A DNA stretch of 64,000 bases from Dillenia suffruticosa (Eukaryota > Streptophyta > Magnoliopsida > Dilleniales > Dilleniaceae): assembly GCA_033439265.1 (NCBI GenBank), contig JAVTVX010000016.1, positions 3,356,501 through 3,420,500 on the forward strand, in the 5' to 3' direction. How positions within the stretch are numbered: position 1 is the first letter of the stretch; each line of letters opens with the position of its first letter. The notes beneath the pieces were generated by a model that searched no databases, was not told the origin of the DNA, and was given only the letters and a program-made list of their open reading frames with translations. A program made the position numbers and the translations under genes. Below are positions 60,690 through 64,000 of this stretch, one piece after another.

Positions 60690-62300
60690 GTACCTACAGA
60701 GGGAGAGGGGAGCAAGAGAAAGAGAAAGAGATGTGAGAGAGGGAGAGGGAGGAAAAGAAAGGGGAGAGAGAGTTTGAGAGAAAGAGATGACAGAGAGTGA
60801 GAGAGTGAGCAAGAGAGACCGTATGTGTGAGAGAGACATGGAGATAAAGGGAGAGTTGAGAAAAAGAGAGAGAAAGAATGACAAAGAGATAGAAACAGAG
60901 TTTGGGAGAGAGAGAAAAAAATGAGAGAGAAAAAAATGAGAGGGAGGGGAGGGAGAAGGGGAGAGGGAGAGAGAGAAAGGAAAAGAGATATGAGAGAAGG
61001 AAAAGGGAGGGAAAGAAAAGGGAAGAGAGAGAGGATGAGAGAAAGAGAAGGGAGAGAGTGAGAGAGGGGGAGGGAAAGAGAAAGGGAGAGAGCGAGAGAA
61101 TGAGCTCAAGAAAGTGTGTGTGTGAGGGAGAGACATGGAGATAAAGAGAGGGATTAAGAAAGAGAGAGTGTGTGTACATATATGTGTGTGTGTGTATGTG
61201 TGAAAAAGAGATAAAAACAAAAGTTAGAAGAGATAGAAAAAAAAAGCGAGAGGGAGGGGAGGGAGGGAGAGGGGGAGAGAGAGAAAAAGAGAAAGAGATG
61301 TAAGAGGGAGAGGAAGGGAAAGAAATGGGGAAGAGAGAGGGTAAGAGAGAGATAGTGAGCCAAAGAGAGTAGGATAGAGGAAGGGAAAGAGAAAGGAAGA
61401 GAGTAAGAGAGTAAGCCAAAGAGAGAGAGACATACAAAGGGGTTGAAAAAGAGAGAGAGAAAGAGTGACAAAGAGATAGAGTTAGAGGTTGGGAGAGAAA
61501 TAGAGAAAAAAAGAGTGAAAGAGAGTCAGAGGGAGGGATGGAGAGAGAGAGAGAGAAAGAGATATGAGAGAGGGAGAGGTAGGGGAAGATAGGGGGAGAG
61601 AGAGGGGGTAACAAAATAGATGGGAGAGAGTGAGAGAGTAAGCCAGAGAGAGTAAGAGACAGAATGGGGGAAAGAGCAAGAAAGATAGTGAAAGAGTGAG
61701 CTAGTAAGAGTGTGTGTGTGAGAGACATGTAGATAAAGAGAGGGGATGAGAAAGAGAAAAAGAGTGATAGATAGATAGAGATATAAGTTGGGGGAGAGAG
61801 AGAGAGAGAAAGAAAGTGAGAGGGAAAAGATCAAGAGGGAGGAGGACGAAAGGAGAGATGGAGAGAGAGAATGAGAAAGAGATGTGAGAGTAGGAAAAGG
61901 GAAAGAAAGGTGAGAGAGAGGGTAAGAGAAAGAGATGGGAGAGAGTGAGTCAAAGAGAGGGGTTGAGAAAGAGCGACAAAGAGATAAGAGACAAAGGTTA
62001 GGGAAGAGAGAGAAAAAAGAGAGAAAGAGGGAGAAGGGGAGAGAGGGAGAGAGAGAAAAAGAGAAAGAGATGTAAGAGTGGGAAAAGGAGGAAAAGAAAG
62101 GGGAAAGAGAGGGTGAGAGAAAAAGATAGGAGAGAGTGAGAGAGAGGGAGGGAAAGAGAAGGGGGAGAGAGTGAGAGAGTGAGCCAAAGAAAGTGTGTGT
62201 GAAAGAGAAACACGATCATAAAGAGAAAGAGAGAGAGAGAGAAGAAAATGGGAGGGGGAGGGGGAGGGGGAGGGGGAGTGGGGGGAGAGAGATGTGAGAG
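60690..62300. repeat. GA-rich satellite with about 297 bp period
   Basis: The plus strand is almost pure purine, but it has a higher-order unit. The AGACAT(G)...ATAAAG landmark recurs at 60834, 61131, 61428 and 61723 (spacing 297, 297, 295), with a further altered copy near 62206. Each unit passes in order through GAGGGAGGGGAGGGAG, AAAGAGAT(A/G)T(G/A)AGAG, GTGAG..AGTGAGC(C/A)AA(G/A)GA, GTGTGTG, AGACATGGAGATAAAG, and GTGACAAAGAGATAG. The units after 61760 are shortened. The long minus-strand Ser/Leu/Pro frames are artefacts of this composition. Confidence 0.85.
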
Positions 62301-62401
62301 AAGGATAAGAAGGGAAGAGACATGTACCGAAATAACAAAAAAAAAATTTTAAACAACTCGAACGGAAAAAAATTTCCCCAAATAATCCAAATTTGTCAGG
62401 A

Positions 62402-62436
62402 GTTGGAGACGTGACACACTGTGTCACGTCTTCAAC
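62402..62436. repeat. Hairpin, 16 bp arms
   Basis: GTTGGAGACGTGACAC, spacer ACT, and GTGTCACGTCTTCAAC pair with one mismatch. It stands alone between an A-rich stretch and the GC/GA-rich block. Confidence 0.85.
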
Positions 62437-62444
62437 CCTCAACA

Positions 62445-63500
62445 AAGTCCAGAGAGAGAGAGGAGTCCGCGGGGCTGGGGGAGGGAGAGAGAGAGATAGA
62501 GGAGTCCGCGGGGCGGGGGAGAGAGAGAGGGGAGGAGAGCGGCAGGGGGCGGAGGGGGGAGGAAGGAGCGCGGCGGGGGGCGGCGGGGGGAAGGAGAGAG
62601 AGGGGAGGATCGAGGCGGGGTGCGGAGGGGGCAGGGAGGGAGAAGAGAGAGGGGAGGGAGGGAGAGAAAGAGGGGAGGGCGGCGGGGGGTCCGCCGGGGG
62701 AGGGAGAGAGAAAGAGGGGAGGGGGAGAGAGAGGAGGGCTGCGGCGGGGGAGAGAACGAGAGAGAGCCGCGGGGGGAGGGAGGGAGATGGAGGAGTACCG
62801 CCGGGGGGGAGGGGGAGGGCTTCTGCGGCGGTGGGGGAGGGAGGGAGAGGGAGGAGTGCCGCGGGGGGAGGGGGAGAGAGAGAGGAGGGCAGCGGCAGTG
62901 GAGAGAAAGAAAGAGAGCCACGGGGGGAGGGAGGGAGAGAGAGATCCACCCGGCTAAGGGAGAGAGAGAGAGAGCCGCCGGGGGAGGGAGAGCGCAGCGC
63001 CGAGGGGGAGAGGGGGAGAGGGGGAGAGGGGGGAGAGAGGGAGAGCGTAGCACCGCGGGGGAGGACGGCAGCACCGTGGGGGAGGTGCGCAGCGCCGTGG
63101 GGGAGGTGCGCAGCGCCGCGGGGGAGGTGTGTAGCACCGCGAGTGGTGGAGGCCCCGGCTCTCTCTCTCTCTCCCTCCCCCCGCGGCTCTCTCTCTCCCC
63201 CCACGGCTGTCCCTCTCTCCCTCCCTCCCTCACCCGCCGGCGGTTGTCTCTCTCTCTGCCCCCGCCGCTCGCTGCCCCTCCCTCCGCCGCCTGCGGCTCT
63301 CTCTCTCCCTCCCTCCCCCGCGGCTCTCTCTCTTTCTCTCCCCCACCGCGGCACTCCTCTCTCTCTCCCCCTCCCCCCCGCAGCACTCCTCCCTCTCCCT
63401 CCCTCCCTCCCCCACTGCCTCGAAAGCCCTCCCCCTCCCTCCCCCACCTCCGTGCGAGGCTCCCTTTCCCTCCCTCCCCCACTGCTGCCCATTGCCGCGG
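62445..63500. repeat. GC-rich purine/pyrimidine block with strand switch
   Basis: From 62445 to about 63045 the plus strand is a G/A-rich mixture of GCGGGGGAGGG and GAGAGAG words. From about 63160 to 63500 it is the complementary C/T-rich mixture (CTCTCTCCCTCC, CCCGCGGC). So the block forms an imperfect long inverted repeat about a 21 bp minisatellite. Open frames of 300-550 codons run through both strands only because stops are rare in such DNA. Confidence 0.8.
63047..63141. repeat. 21 bp minisatellite, 4.5 copies
   Basis: Units read GCAGCGCCGTGGGGGAGGTGC with few changes, spaced exactly 21 bp, at the centre of the strand-switch block. Confidence 0.85.
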
Positions 63501-63750
63501 GAGCCCTCTGCGCGTGAGAGCCTCTGGGCTATACCGCGTCTTAAAGACGTAGAATAGTCTGTCGCGGGTTCAACACGTGATAAATATGATATAAATATGG
63601 AATATTTTTGCTGTTTGGGTTTTTTTTTTTAATTTCTTTTTAGGGTATATTTTGGAACATAACCCAATAAGGGAAAAAAATGGGAGAGAGAGAGAGAATA
63701 TTTACTTACAAAACAAAATTTTAAAATAGTTATGCAAACTAATTTACTTT

Positions 63751-63800
<50 letters not shown>

Positions 63801-64000
63801 CATATATTATGTGTTTATAATTTGGAAGTTTGTTATTAGTGTGTGAATATATATGCATGTGTAATTTGTTATATATTTTTATATTGGTTTTATATTATAT
63901 TACATGCCTACAATACTCACTCATTATATAAATATTGGTTTGTCTCTTTTAATTAATTATAAATATCTATATATGTGTGTATATATAAAATGAATGTTGA
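63501..64000. other. AT-rich right edge with (TA)n microsatellite
   Basis: No gene. A (TA)n run with flanking TG steps lies at 63757-63788. A small hairpin (CGTCTTTAAGACG-like) is near 63537-63550. Confidence 0.7.

Noticed and set aside
60678-61834. Long minus-strand Ser/Leu/Phe-rich frames resembling membrane proteins
   Set aside because: They arise from the CT-rich complement of the GA satellite; the hydrophobic look is compositional.
61831-63517. Open frames of 300-550 codons on both strands
   Set aside because: They are made of GAGA, CTCT and GGGGAG repeats, overlap on opposite strands, and encode only Arg/Glu/Gly or Ser/Pro/Leu. No domain or codon structure.
1-64000. CRISPR arrays, tRNA, rRNA, riboswitches, operons
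   Set aside because: None seen; the window is plant nuclear DNA. A tRNA scan would be needed to exclude a diverged tRNA gene.

Overview
The window is nuclear DNA of a flowering plant. It holds spliced host genes with GT/AG introns and long first introns, embedded in AT-rich sequence full of plant-type transposable elements (Ty3/gypsy, Ty1/copia, CACTA, a Mutator-like element) and microsatellites. The genus cannot be read from the sequence. There is no CRISPR array, operon or bacterial signal, and I recognised no tRNA or rRNA gene.

Layout. 1-7593: the left-truncated, minus-strand body and 2.8 kb LTR of a broken Ty3/gypsy element. 7594-7784: the end of a copia-type LTR that the gypsy element entered. 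7785-20880: a decayed CACTA (En/Spm) element with both its genes on the minus strand, a long non-coding 5' side rich in repeats, and a terminal inverted repeat at 20880. 20881-23258: the end of a second CACTA-like element that carries a fragment of a host PPR gene. 23259-26170: AT-rich spacer. 26480-35200 (+): a complete P-type Ca2+-ATPase gene of the autoinhibited ACA class in seven exons (1040 codons). 36285-42369 (-): a complete three-exon gene for a 174-residue acidic/Ser-rich protein of unknown function, convergent with the ATPase. 43780-47837 (-): a decayed but still intron-bearing copy of an NAD-dependent glycerol-3-phosphate dehydrogenase gene. 48537-55277 (+): a Mutator-like element with about 190 bp terminal inverted repeats, a broken MURA-type transposase and a second, spliced gene with a plant mobile domain. 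48225-57860: three copies of an AGCC-rich plus AT-rich repeat module, split by that element and by a short LTR element (55936-57407) with a clear 5 bp target duplication. 58400-60683: the 3' end and LTR of another copia-type element, full of GTCGAC-like motifs. 60690-63500: a GA-rich satellite with about 297 bp period, then a GC-rich purine/pyrimidine block that switches strand.

How it works together. Only two host genes look functional: the Ca2+ pump and the small unknown protein, arranged tail to tail. The rest is a nested record of transposition. The most unusual structures are the gypsy-in-copia-in-CACTA nest, the CACTA end with a captured PPR fragment, the transposase plus plant-mobile-domain Mutator element, the split AGCC/AT tandem module, and the 297 bp GA satellite. 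I found no clearly new molecular system. The repeat families are the most likely undescribed items.
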